64,000 nucleotides of DNA from positions 2,542,001 through 2,606,000 of the forward strand of contig NZ_FMHU01000002.1 in assembly GCF_900091415.1 (NCBI RefSeq), read 5' to 3'. Made by a program: the position numbers and the translations under genes. Position 1 is the stretch's first letter. Each line of letters opens with the position of its first letter. Positions 34,490-43,088 of the stretch are shown in pieces. The stretch is from Micromonospora inyonensis. GTDB taxonomy: Bacteria > Actinomycetota > Actinomycetes > Mycobacteriales > Micromonosporaceae. Under the pieces are notes generated by a model, which did not search any database, had not been told where the DNA came from, and worked only from the letters and a program-made list of their open reading frames with translations.

Positions 34490-35958
34490 TGCGGCTCCAT
34501 TCGCACCTGCCCGAGCACCTGCTCAGCCGGCTGATCCTCGGCTCCGAGCTGGTCGACGTCGACCGGGACGACCTCGCCGAGATCACCGGCCCGGCGGGGG
34601 CGGCCACCTGGCCGGTCGCGGTCGCCTCCCCGGAGCACGCCCTGCGCGCCCTGGACGCGGCAGCCGCCGCGCAGCCCGACTGGGCGCGGACCGCCCTGGC
34701 CGACCGGGCGAGTGTGGTGCGCGGCTACCGGGCCTTCCTCGACGCCGAGGCCGAGGCGCTGGCCCGGCTGATCGTGCTGGAGAGCGGCAAGACCATCACC
34801 GACGCCCGGCTCGAGGTGGCGGTCGCCGGTGCCGTGGTGGACGAGCTGCTGGCCTGCGCCCCGACGGCCGTCGGGGCACGCGAGGACGGCGACCGGACCG
34901 TACGGGTCACCACCCTTCGGGCACCGGTCGGGCCGGCGCTGCTCATCACGCCGTGGAACTTCCCGCTCAGCATGGCCAGCCGCAAGGTGGTGTCCGCGCT
35001 GCTGGCCGGCTGCACCTTCGTCCTCAAGCCGTCCGAGCGCACCCCGCTGACCGCGATGTACCTGGTGGACGCGCTGTGCCGGGCGGGTCTGCCCACGGGG
35101 GTCGGTTCGGTCGTACCGTCGCACCGGTCCGCCGAGATCCTGGCCGGGCTGACCGGCGACCCACGGCTACGCAAGATCTCGTTCACCGGGTCGACCGCAG
35201 TGGGCCGCAAGGTCCTGCGGGCCAGCACCACGCACTTCCAGCGGGTGGGCCTGGAACTGGGCGGCAACGCGCCGGCGGTCATCTGCCCGGGCGCCGACCT
35301 CGAGGCGGCCGTCACCACCATCTGGCAGGCCAAGCTCTACAACAACGGGCAGGCCTGCACCGCACCCAACCGGGTGCTGGTGCCCGAGTCCGCCGCGGCC
35401 GACGCCTTCGAACTCTTCCGCGCCGCCGCCACCGGCACCGCCGTCGCCGACCCGTGGACGGAGTCGGCCCGACTCGGTCCGGTGATCAGCGAGGCAGCCG
35501 CCGACCGGCTGCGGCGGCTGGTCGAGGCGCCGCACGGCGGCACCGTGGTCACCGGCGGCGTCGAGCCCGGCACGCCCGGCGCCAGCGTCCCCGCGACCGT
35601 CGTGTTGGCGCCCGACCCCGGCGCGGGGGTCTGCGTCGAGGAGCTCTTCGGCCCGGTGCTGCCGGTGGTCAGCTATCCGGACGACGATCTCGGCGCGGCC
35701 CTGGCCCTGGCGAACTCCACCGAGTACGGGCTCGCGTCCTACGTCTTCGGCGACGCCGCCCAGACCGAGCTGGTCGCGGCCGGCCTCGACGTCGGCATGG
35801 TGGCGGTCAACCGGGGCAGCGTCTCACACCCCAAGGCCGCCTTCGGCGGCGTGAAGCACTCCGGCTTCGGCCGGGAGAACGGCGTCGAGGGGATCGATGA
35901 GTTCCTCGAAACCAGGACGGTCCTGCGTCCCCTACCCGCACAGGAGTCCGCACGGTGA
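34489..35958 (+). CDS. NAD(P)-dependent aldehyde dehydrogenase, semialdehyde type
   Basis: This 489-residue ALDH has cofactor motif TPWNFPLSMASRK (about 162-174), KPSERTPLT, FTGSTAVG, the general base in ELGGNAP (about 252-258) and the catalytic cysteine in NNGQACTAPNR (about 284-294). The pattern is closest to succinate-semialdehyde/benzaldehyde-type enzymes. In module B it would oxidise the aldehyde formed by ring opening or the final C4/C5 semialdehyde. Coupling is tight: a TGATG overlap upstream and a GTGA overlap downstream. Confidence 0.9.
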   Translation: MRLHSHLPEHLLSRLILGSELVDVDRDDLAEITGPAGAATWPVAVASPEHALRALDAAAAAQPDWARTALADRASVVRGYRAFLDAEAEALARLIVLESGKTITDARLEVAVAGAVVDELLACAPTAVGAREDGDRTVRVTTLRAPVGPALLITPWNFPLSMASRKVVSALLAGCTFVLKPSERTPLTAMYLVDALCRAGLPTGVGSVVPSHRSAEILAGLTGDPRLRKISFTGSTAVGRKVLRASTTHFQRVGLELGGNAPAVICPGADLEAAVTTIWQAKLYNNGQACTAPNRVLVPESAAADAFELFRAAATGTAVADPWTESARLGPVISEAAADRLRRLVEAPHGGTVVTGGVEPGTPGASVPATVVLAPDPGAGVCVEELFGPVLPVVSYPDDDLGAALALANSTEYGLASYVFGDAAQTELVAAGLDVGMVAVNRGSVSHPKAAFGGVKHSGFGRENGVEGIDEFLETRTVLRPLPAQESAR

Positions 35959-37589
35959 GCATCGCACCCGGCAGCATGATCATCTCGTCCCGGCGGATCC
36001 TGACCATGGACGCCACGTCCCGCGTCGCGGCCGGGTCCGTCGTCGTCCGCGACGGCCGGATCAGCCAGGTCCTGCCGGCCGGCGCCCCGCTGCCGGCCGA
36101 CCTGGCCGTGACCGACGTCGGCGACCGGCCGGTCCTGCCCGGCTTCGTCGACCCGCACGTGCACGTCGAGATGGCGGCGACCGCGATGTGGGGCGCGGTG
36201 GACTGCCACACCCCACCCTGCGGAAGCATCGAGGAGTTGGTCGAAAAGCTCCGCACCCACGCCCACCTGCGTGAGCAGCGGGGTGGGTGGCTGGTCGGCC
36301 AGGGCGGCCTGTTCGCCGGCCGGCGCTTCGCCGAGCAGCGCCTGCCCACCCGCGAGGACCTCGACCGGGTCAGCACCGCCTTCCCGGTGGCGGTGCGCTT
36401 CGGCGCGCACGTGACCGTGGTCAACACGTACGCGCTGTCGCTGGTCGACGTGGACAGCCTGCCGGAGACCGGTGACGCGTACATCGGCCGGGACGCCGCC
36501 GGACGACCCACCGGCGAGCTGCACGAACTGTTCTACGCCCTGCCGATCCCGGCGATGACCGACGCCGAGCTGTCCGAGGCCGTCGAGGAGACCGCCGAGC
36601 AGCACCTGACCCGGTACGGGGTGACCACGGCCGGCGAGATCACCAACAGCATGACCGGCGTACGGCGACTGTCGGAGCTGGCGGGCACCGACCGCCTGCC
36701 GGCATCGGTGGACGCCTTCGTGTGGGCACCCGGCACGCTCTCCCTGGACGAACTGTTCGCTAAGCGTCGCGCCGGCCGACTCGACGACCCGGCCAACCCG
36801 GCCTTCCGGTACCGGGGCATCAAGATCTTCGTCGACGGCGGGTTCTCCGCCGCCGGAGCCGCCGTCCTGCGGCCGTACGCGCAGCTACGGGACGGGGTGC
36901 CCCAGTCCGGCCGGATCGCGTACACGGTCGAGGACCTCGCCGACCTGGTCCGGACCACCGACGACCTCGGCCTGCAGCTGACCGCGCACGTCAACGGCGA
37001 ACGCGCCCAGCGTGAACTGTGCCAGGCGGCGATCCAGGCGCGCGGCGGCGCCGGGAACGGGCAGCTGCCGGTCCGCCTGGAACACGCCGGGAACGTCCTC
37101 ACCGACGACGCGACCCTGGACCACTGGCACCGCGCCGGTGCCATACCCGTCCCGCAGGCCGGGTTCATCTACACGATGGGCAGCTTCATCCCCGAGTCGA
37201 TGGGCGGCTACGCCCGGCCGGCCATGTTCCGCTTCCGTGACCTGATCGACCGGGGCTGGCGGATCTGTTCGAGCTCGGACGGCGCCGGCTCCGAGCTGCT
37301 CCAGTTCAACCCGCTGTTCGGCGTGCAGTGCGCGGTCACCCGCCGATCCTGCGTGGGGCAGGAGGTCAACCCCGACCAGCGGATCACGGTGCTGGAGGCG
37401 CTGGCGATGCACACCTCCTCCGCCGCCGCCGCGATGGGTCTGGCCGACCGGGGCTCGATCGAGCCGGGCAAGCGGGCCGACCTGGTGGTGCTCGCCTCGG
37501 ATCCGCGGGACACCGCGCCGGAGGCGATCTCCACGATCGGGGTGGACACCGTCATGGTGAACGGCACGGTGGTCCGGAGCTACCGGTGA
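35955..37589 (+). CDS. Amidohydrolase of the Amidohydro_3 (YtcJ-like) family
   Basis: This 544-residue metal hydrolase has the metal motif GFVDPHVHVEM (near residues 59-69), IKIFVDGGFSAAG (about 290), a histidine in LTAHVNGERAQRE, RLEHAG near 376, SSDGAG near 437 and the final GSIEPGKRADLVVL strand. Members hydrolyse amides, formamides and cyclic ureas in catabolism. It overlaps its neighbours by four bases on both sides. In a pyridine-like pathway it would remove the formamide or amide nitrogen from the oxidised ring-opened product. Confidence 0.85.
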   Translation: MSIAPGSMIISSRRILTMDATSRVAAGSVVVRDGRISQVLPAGAPLPADLAVTDVGDRPVLPGFVDPHVHVEMAATAMWGAVDCHTPPCGSIEELVEKLRTHAHLREQRGGWLVGQGGLFAGRRFAEQRLPTREDLDRVSTAFPVAVRFGAHVTVVNTYALSLVDVDSLPETGDAYIGRDAAGRPTGELHELFYALPIPAMTDAELSEAVEETAEQHLTRYGVTTAGEITNSMTGVRRLSELAGTDRLPASVDAFVWAPGTLSLDELFAKRRAGRLDDPANPAFRYRGIKIFVDGGFSAAGAAVLRPYAQLRDGVPQSGRIAYTVEDLADLVRTTDDLGLQLTAHVNGERAQRELCQAAIQARGGAGNGQLPVRLEHAGNVLTDDATLDHWHRAGAIPVPQAGFIYTMGSFIPESMGGYARPAMFRFRDLIDRGWRICSSSDGAGSELLQFNPLFGVQCAVTRRSCVGQEVNPDQRITVLEALAMHTSSAAAAMGLADRGSIEPGKRADLVVLASDPRDTAPEAISTIGVDTVMVNGTVVRSYR

Positions 37590-37873
37590 TCGCGGAGTTC
37601 CGCACCTACCGGTGCGCGGCAGCCGACCTCGACCGGCTGGTGGCACGGCTGCGCGCCGCCGCCGTACCGGTGTTGACGGATCTCGGCGCGGAGGTGATCG
37701 GGCCGTGGACCCGGATCCGACCCGAGGGCGGCGAGCTGCGCTACGTGGTGCACTGGCGCGACGCGGCACACCAGGAACAGAGTTGGCTAGAGTTCGCCAG
37801 GGACAGCCGGTGGATCGAGGCCAGACGCAGTCCGATTGCCATCACGATCGACCGGGATGTCTGGTCTGTGTGA
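37586..37873 (+). CDS. Small NIPSNAP-like protein
   Basis: This 95-residue protein shows an EFRTYRC start, a helix LDRLVARLRAAAVPVL and the pattern ELRYVVHWRDAAHQEQSWLEF with a following helix. This resembles NIPSNAP/dimeric alpha-beta barrel proteins. The GTG at 37586 overlaps the amidohydrolase stop (GTGA), so it belongs to the operon. The function is unknown; such proteins often accompany catabolic enzymes and may be monooxygenase- or lyase-like. Confidence 0.7.
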   Translation: MIAEFRTYRCAAADLDRLVARLRAAAVPVLTDLGAEVIGPWTRIRPEGGELRYVVHWRDAAHQEQSWLEFARDSRWIEARRSPIAITIDRDVWSV

Positions 37874-37887
37874 CTCAGGAGGATGCG

Positions 37888-39744
37888 GTGGCTTCGAGGA
37901 GCGCGGATGGCGGCACCGACACGGTGGAGCTGTTGCAGAGCCTGCGCCGGATGACGGTCAGCGTCAACTCCGACCTCAAGCTGGACAGCGTGCTGCAGAC
38001 CGTGGTCGACGCCGTCTGCGACCTGACGCTGTGGCAGATCTGCTGGATCGACGTGGTGGACGTCGCCGCCAACCAGGCCGAGGTGGTCGCGCGGCGGGAC
38101 AAGCTGGAGTACAGCGCCGCCGGCCGGCAGACCCGCTGGACCCTGGACGGCATTCCCGCGTTGGACGCGGTCACCAGCGGTGAGCCGGTCGTCATCGCCG
38201 ACGCCCAGCAGCAGCAGCGGTACGCGGCGTACGCGGCTGACGCCCGGCACCGGGGCTACGTGTGCGGCGTGGTGCTGCCGCTGGCCGCGCAGGACGTCGA
38301 CGGACGGCCGATGGTGCTGTGCGTCCAGAGCGACCACCACCTGACCGGGGACCCGCACCAGCTGCCGTTCCTGCGGACGGTGGCCGAGCTGGCGTCCCTG
38401 GCCGTGCGCAACGCGCGCCAGGCCGCCGCCGCCCAGGCCGCGGTGAACACCATGGCCCGCGGCCAGGCCATGCAGGCGTCGGTGCTGGAGGCCCTGATCC
38501 GGGGCGAGAGCTCCGCCGCGGTGTACGACCTCGTCCAGTCCATGACCAGCGAATCCATGACCATCCTCGACGGCGACGCGCGGGTGGTCTACAGCGGCAC
38601 CAGCCCGGCCCCCGAGCGGTACGACGCCGACACCTGGGCCGGCGTGGCCGGTGACGTCGCCCGGGCCGCCCTCGGGGCCATCGCCCTGGACGAGCACGAG
38701 CAGGCGGTGCCGCAGAGCCCGGTCCGGATCGACGCCCTCGGCGAACGGGACGTGTGGCTGCGCGTCACGCAGGTCGTCAGCGGGGCGAACGTGCTCGGCA
38801 TGGCGGTGTTCCTGCGTACCTCGGCCGCGACGTACGAGCCGACCCACCCGCCGCTGTCCCAGCTCCGCTCGGCCGTCACGGCGGTGCTCATGCGGGACCT
38901 GGTCCGGCATCAGACCGAGCAGGACCTGGGGATCGGCATCATCGATCCGCTGCTGTCCGGCGAGTGGACCCGCCGGGAGGACCTGCTGGTACGCGCCTCG
39001 TCGCTGGGTCTGCCGCTGGAGCGTCCCATGCACCTGATCGCCGTACGGGCGCAGCCGGTGCCGACCGTCTCCGAGTGGGAGTCGCTCATCCGGTCACTCC
39101 GACCGGTGACCGGCCAGTGGCGTGGGTCGCTGACGGTACGCGCCGGCGCCGGGCTGGCCGTACTGGTACCAGCCGACTGCGTACCGGAGGGGCAGCGGCT
39201 CACCAACGGCCTGCACGCCCTGCGGGCACGGGCGGAGCAGGTGCTCGGCAAGGAGGTGACGGTCGGCCGGGCGGGCCCGTGCGTCGAGCTGGAGCAGTAT
39301 CCCCGCGCGTGGCGGGAGTGCGAGCTGGCGGTCGAGCTGGCCGAGCGGCTCCAGCAGCACGGGGTGGTCCACCTGGACGACTTCGGCGCGTACCGCTTCC
39401 TGCTCGCCGCCTCGGCCGCCGAGGACGTCAACGACTTCATCGACAAGATCATTGGCCGGCTGCTGGCGTACGACCGCGAGCACCGGACCCAACTCCTGGA
39501 CACCGCCGAGCGGTTCGTGGGCTGCGGCGGCAAGTACCAGGAAACCTCGGTCAGGCTGCACGTCCACGTCAGCACCCTGCGCTACCGACTGGAACGGATC
39601 ACCGAACTGATCGGGCGCGACCTGAACGACGAGGAGGCACGGTTCGAGATCATCCTCGCGACGCGTCTGTACCGGTTGCGGTCGGCCGCGCTGCGGGCCC
39701 GCGCCACCGACCAACCGAACCGCACCGCTGACCGCCGCCGGTGA
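37888..39744 (+). CDS. GAF-domain PucR/CdaR-type transcriptional regulator of module B
   Basis: The protein has 618 residues. An N-terminal GAF domain (about 10-185, with VVIADAQQQQRY and GVVLPLAAQD) is followed by a CdaR-like middle region (about 240-500) with GGDEF-type remnants. The C-terminal HTH_30 domain has SVRLHVHVSTLRYRLERI near residue 558. AGGAGG at 37876-37882 points to the GTG at 37888; an earlier GTG at 37870 overlaps the preceding stop. As the last gene of the catabolic operon it probably senses the aromatic or heterocyclic substrate through GAF and activates the module. Confidence 0.85.
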   Translation: MASRSADGGTDTVELLQSLRRMTVSVNSDLKLDSVLQTVVDAVCDLTLWQICWIDVVDVAANQAEVVARRDKLEYSAAGRQTRWTLDGIPALDAVTSGEPVVIADAQQQQRYAAYAADARHRGYVCGVVLPLAAQDVDGRPMVLCVQSDHHLTGDPHQLPFLRTVAELASLAVRNARQAAAAQAAVNTMARGQAMQASVLEALIRGESSAAVYDLVQSMTSESMTILDGDARVVYSGTSPAPERYDADTWAGVAGDVARAALGAIALDEHEQAVPQSPVRIDALGERDVWLRVTQVVSGANVLGMAVFLRTSAATYEPTHPPLSQLRSAVTAVLMRDLVRHQTEQDLGIGIIDPLLSGEWTRREDLLVRASSLGLPLERPMHLIAVRAQPVPTVSEWESLIRSLRPVTGQWRGSLTVRAGAGLAVLVPADCVPEGQRLTNGLHALRARAEQVLGKEVTVGRAGPCVELEQYPRAWRECELAVELAERLQQHGVVHLDDFGAYRFLLAASAAEDVNDFIDKIIGRLLAYDREHRTQLLDTAERFVGCGGKYQETSVRLHVHVSTLRYRLERITELIGRDLNDEEARFEIILATRLYRLRSAALRARATDQPNRTADRRR

Positions 39745-39995
39745 ATTTCCAGCCCAAGCCGGGTCTGACATGACTCTACGATGCGGGCGGGACTCACGTT
39801 GCTCGAGTCCGGAGGCTGTACCTGCTGCTTGTCGCCGCAGGCGTCCTGTCGGCGCTCGGCACGGCTGCGGCTTGGGGCGTCGGCGACATGCTACGCCTGG
39901 CGTGCCCGGGTGGAGACCGCTACCGCCGTGCGACGTCGGGGCCTGGCTGGGCACGTACGGCGGGTCTTCGACGCATCGCGTGCGGCGTCGGTCTG

Positions 39996-40160
39996 GTCGC
40001 TGACCTGATGCGCGAGCTCGGGTTACGGGCCTGCCAGCCGAGGGCTTACGAACGGACCACGGTGCCCGGCCAGGAGCCGGTCGTCGCCGCCGATCTCATC
40101 GGTCGGGACTTCACCGCGCAGGTGCCCGGCACTCGCCTCGTCGGTGACATCACCTTGTAC
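39996..40160 (+). pseudogene. N-terminal fragment of an IS3-family OrfB transposase, left part of a split element
   Basis: The frame from 39996 reads VADLMRELGLRACQPRAYE, then DLIGRDFTAQVPGTRLVGDIT. This is the segment just before and at the first catalytic aspartate of IS3-family OrfB. It stops at 40160, where another IS begins; the C-terminal part resumes at 41341. The 5' portion (39745-39995) shows no recognisable gene. Confidence 0.75.
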
Positions 40161-41338
40161 GGTGCCAATACCTGTCGCACCTGCTGTGAGCTAGGGCTTC
40201 GTAAGTTCGGTGCACCTTCGTGACCGTGGTGTTTCGATTGATCTATCTGGTCACGATCCGCGTGCTCGACGCCCTGCTGCGCGCGGCCCGAAGTGACAAC
40301 GTCGTGCTCGCGGAACTGCTGGCCCTTCGCCATGAGGTCGCGGTGCTGCGCCGCCAGGTCCACGGCCGACCACGCCTGTCCTGGCCAGACCGGCGATCCT
40401 GTCCGCGCTGGCCCGGCGGCTGCCCCGTGCGGTCCGCGCACACCGGATCGTGGCCCCGGCGACCCTGCTGGCCTGGCACCGCCGGCTGGTCCAACGTCGC
40501 TGGACCTACCCCCACCGCGGCGGCCGACCGCCCGTCAGCGACGAGACCCGCCAGCTCATCCGCCGAATGGCCCGGGACAACCCCCGCTGGGGCCACAAGA
40601 GAATCCAGGGCGAACTGCTCGGACTGGGCCACCGCGTCGGTCTCGGCACCATCCGCCGAGTCCTGGCCCGTGGCCGCCTCGGCCCCGCACCTCGCGACAC
40701 CGACACCACCTGGCGGACATTCCTGCGTACCCAGGCCACCGGCCTGCTGGCCGCCGACTTCTTCCACGTCGATACCGTATGGCTGCGCCGCCTGTACGTG
40801 CTGGTCGTCATGGAGATCGCCACCCGCCGGGTCCACCTGCTCGGCGTGACCGAGCACCCGACCCAGGCGTGGGTGACCCAGCAGGCCCGCAACCTGCTCA
40901 TGGACCTCGGAGAACGCACCAGCGACTTCCGGTTCATGATCCGCGATCGCGACACCAAATACGCCGCATCGTTCGACGCCGCACTCGCCGATGAGGGCGT
41001 ACAGGTGGTGAAGACACCGCCGCGCACACCGAAGGCGAACTGTTTCGTCGAACGATGGGGCCGCAGCATGCGCGAGGAGTGCACCGACCACGTCCTGATC
41101 TACGGCCAGCGGCATGTCAGGGTGGTACTGACCGAGTACGTCCGACACTTCAACCACCATCGGCCGCACCAGGGGCGCGGGCAGATACCACCCAACCGTG
41201 AGCCGGGCATCGTGATGCCGATCGACGGCGTTGTCCGACGCCGACGACGACTGGGCGGGGTCATCAACGAGTACCACCGGGCCGCTTAACCGGATCTTTG
41301 AATTCGCAGGTCAGCAACTGGAACCGAGTTTTGGCACC
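40161..41338 (+). mobile_element. IS element with an rve-type transposase, inserted in the IS3 gene
   Basis: The ends are GGTGCCAATACC (40161) and the inverse of GGTGCCAAAACTCGG (ending 41338), about 1.18 kb apart. Left and right flanks read GTAC and CTAC, a possible degenerate target duplication. The same kind of element occurs at 56.2-57.7 kb. Its transposase gene is frameshifted, so this copy is probably dead. Confidence 0.7.
40220..41289 (+). pseudogene. Frameshifted transposase with integrase core (IS3/IS481-like)
   Basis: The first 58 residues (to LSWPDR) are in one frame; the rest ([13 protein letters not shown], then the complete DDE core) continues in the frame starting near 40395. 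Compared with the intact copy encoded at 56602, one G is missing in the ACCGGGCG context near 40391. The catalytic residues are intact: D in DFFHVDTV, D in [13 protein letters not shown] and E in [12 protein letters not shown]. The frame that contains them can start at an internal ATG at 40450, but would then lack the N-terminal helices. Confidence 0.85.
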
Positions 41339-41340
41339 CT

Positions 41341-41619
41341 ACAGGCTCGTCGATGACCTCGAAACCCGTCGCCGAGCTCCTCGCCGACCTCGACGTCACC
41401 CGCTCCTACTCCCGCCCCCGCGTGTCCAACGACAGCCCGTACTCCGAAGCGCAGTTCAAGACCTTGAAGTACTGCCCCGCGTTCCCCGACCGGTTCGACT
41501 CCCTGCACCACGCCCGCGAGTTCGCCGCCGAGTTCTTCACCTACTACAACCACGAACACGTGCGCCACGAGGCGCCATATGACCGTACGGAGGTGAAAGA
41601 CCACCGTCGCCGTCGGGGT
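41341..41619 (+). pseudogene. C-terminal fragment of the IS3-family OrfB transposase
   Basis: The frame reads GSSMTSKPVAELLADLDVTRS, SNDSPYSEAQFKTLKYCP and FFTYYNHEHVRHE, the end of an IS3 OrfB with the last catalytic glutamate in SEAQFKT. Between this and the left fragment at 40160 the middle of the gene is missing, so the interruption also involved a deletion. The end runs into the IS256-type element at 41620. Confidence 0.75.
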
Positions 41620-42983
41620 CTGTCAAGTTAACGGCTGATCTTGGTTTGTTGAGGTGGTCAGTCGTTGGCCGGGGTGAGCCGACCCTCGAAGGCGATCTGG
41701 AAGGCGTTCAGCGGCGCCTTCCAGCGCATGGTCCACCGCCGGCGTCCGGTGCCGGTCGGGTCGAGGCTCATCAACGCCATGTAGACGCACTTGAGCGCGG
41801 CTTGCTCGTTGGGGAAGTGTCCTCGGGCGCGGACGGCCTTGCGGATGCGGGCGTTCACGCTCTCGATCGCGTTCGTGGAGCAGATGACCTTGCGGATCTC
41901 CACGTCGAAGGCGAGGAACGGCACGAACTCGGCCCAGGCGTTCTCCCACAGCTTCACGATCGCCGGATACTTGCGGCCCCAGGTCTCGGCGAACTCGAGG
42001 AACCTTTCGGTCGCAGCGTCCTCGGTCGCCGCGGTGTAGACCGGCTTGAGCGCTTTCGCGATCTTGTCCCAGTCCTGGCGAGCCGCGTACCGGAACGAGT
42101 TGCGCAGCAGATGCACCACGCAGGTCTGCACGATCGTGCGCGGCCACACCGTCGCGACCGCGTCCGGCAGGCCCTTGAGCCCGTCACAGACGAGCATCAA
42201 CACGTCCTGGACACCGCGGTTCTTCAGCTCGGTGAGCACATGCAACCAGTGCTTCGCGCCCTCACCGCCGTCACCGGCCCAGATCCCGAGGATGTCGCGG
42301 TGCCCGTCGACGGTGACCGCCATGACGACGTAGATCGGCCGGTTCGCGACCTGACCATCGCGGATCTTCACGTTGATGGCGTCGATAAACACGACTGGAT
42401 ACACCCTGTCGAGGGGCCGGTTCTGCCACTCGGCCATCCCGTCCATGACCTTGTCGGTGATCGTGGAGATGGTCTGCTTCGACACCTCCGCGCCGTACAC
42501 CTCGGCCAGGTGCGCGGCGATCTCCCCGTGGGTGAGACCTTTGGCCGACAACGACAGCACCATGTCGTCGACGCCGGACAGACGCCGCTGGCGTTTGCGC
42601 ACGATCTGCGGCTCGAACGTCCCGGCGGCGTCGCGTGGCACCCGGACCTCGACCGGGCCGATGTCGGTCAGCACCGTCTTGGTCCGGCTGCCGTTACGGG
42701 TGTTCCCGCTGCCCCGACCCGCCGGGTCGTGCTTGTCGTAGCCGACGTGGTCGGTGATCTCACCATCCAGGGCCGACTCCAGGACCCGCTTCGTGAGCTG
42801 CTGCAGCAGCCCACCCTCACCGGTCAGCTTCAACCCGTCACCACGAGCCCGATCGACCAGCATCGCGATCAGCTGCTCATCCGTGACCGCACCCACCGGC
42901 CCGGCGGCCGGCTGTCCCACAGTGGTCTCGGTCGTCATCTGGCGTCTCTCCCTTGATCGGTCGATCAGCCGTTATTTGTACAG
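41620..42983 (-). mobile_element. IS256-family insertion sequence, apparently intact
   Basis: The terminal inverted repeats are CTGTCAAGTTAACGGCTGATC (41620-41640, 21 bases; here described by its ends CTGT and GATC) and an imperfect inverse at 42963-42983; they share the AACGGCTGATC core. The 1364-bp length fits the family. I saw no clear 8-9-bp target duplication, which suggests a rearrangement after insertion. Confidence 0.8.
41658..42938 (-). CDS. IS256-family (mutator type) transposase
   Basis: This 426-residue transposase is full length. It shows TRNGSRTKTVLTDIGPVEV, the first catalytic aspartate in VVFIDAINVKIRDG, the second in LMLVCDGLKGLPDAV with the following TCVVHLLRNS motif, and the glutamate region STNAIESVNARIRK. 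All catalytic features appear present, so it may be active. The start is the ATG at 42938. Confidence 0.95.
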   Translation of the reverse strand: MTTETTVGQPAAGPVGAVTDEQLIAMLVDRARGDGLKLTGEGGLLQQLTKRVLESALDGEITDHVGYDKHDPAGRGSGNTRNGSRTKTVLTDIGPVEVRVPRDAAGTFEPQIVRKRQRRLSGVDDMVLSLSAKGLTHGEIAAHLAEVYGAEVSKQTISTITDKVMDGMAEWQNRPLDRVYPVVFIDAINVKIRDGQVANRPIYVVMAVTVDGHRDILGIWAGDGGEGAKHWLHVLTELKNRGVQDVLMLVCDGLKGLPDAVATVWPRTIVQTCVVHLLRNSFRYAARQDWDKIAKALKPVYTAATEDAATERFLEFAETWGRKYPAIVKLWENAWAEFVPFLAFDVEIRKVICSTNAIESVNARIRKAVRARGHFPNEQAALKCVYMALMSLDPTGTGRRRWTMRWKAPLNAFQIAFEGRLTPAND

Positions 42984-43038
42984 TCCCCCGAGGGCGGTGC
43001 CGGGGTTGCTCCCGGCCCGTTTCCCCGGACCTCTCGCC

Positions 43039-43072
43039 GAACCCGCCGTGCGCCTCTCAACGCAACGGGCTC
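43039..43072 (-). ncRNA. Group II intron domain V
   Basis: The minus strand folds into the 34-nt domain V hairpin: GAGCCCGTTGCG on the 5' side, a TTGAGAGG turn, and CGCACGGCGGGTTC on the 3' side, including the catalytic AGC/GTT-type base and bulge. This is the most conserved part of the ribozyme. Confidence 0.8.
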
Positions 43073-43088
43073 TCCACGGTTTCTGCCG

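Noticed and set aside
37612..37887. A longer N-terminus for the GAF-PucR regulator
   Set aside because: The frame is open further upstream, but that part lies under the NIPSNAP gene, and a strong AGGAGG points to the GTG at 37888.
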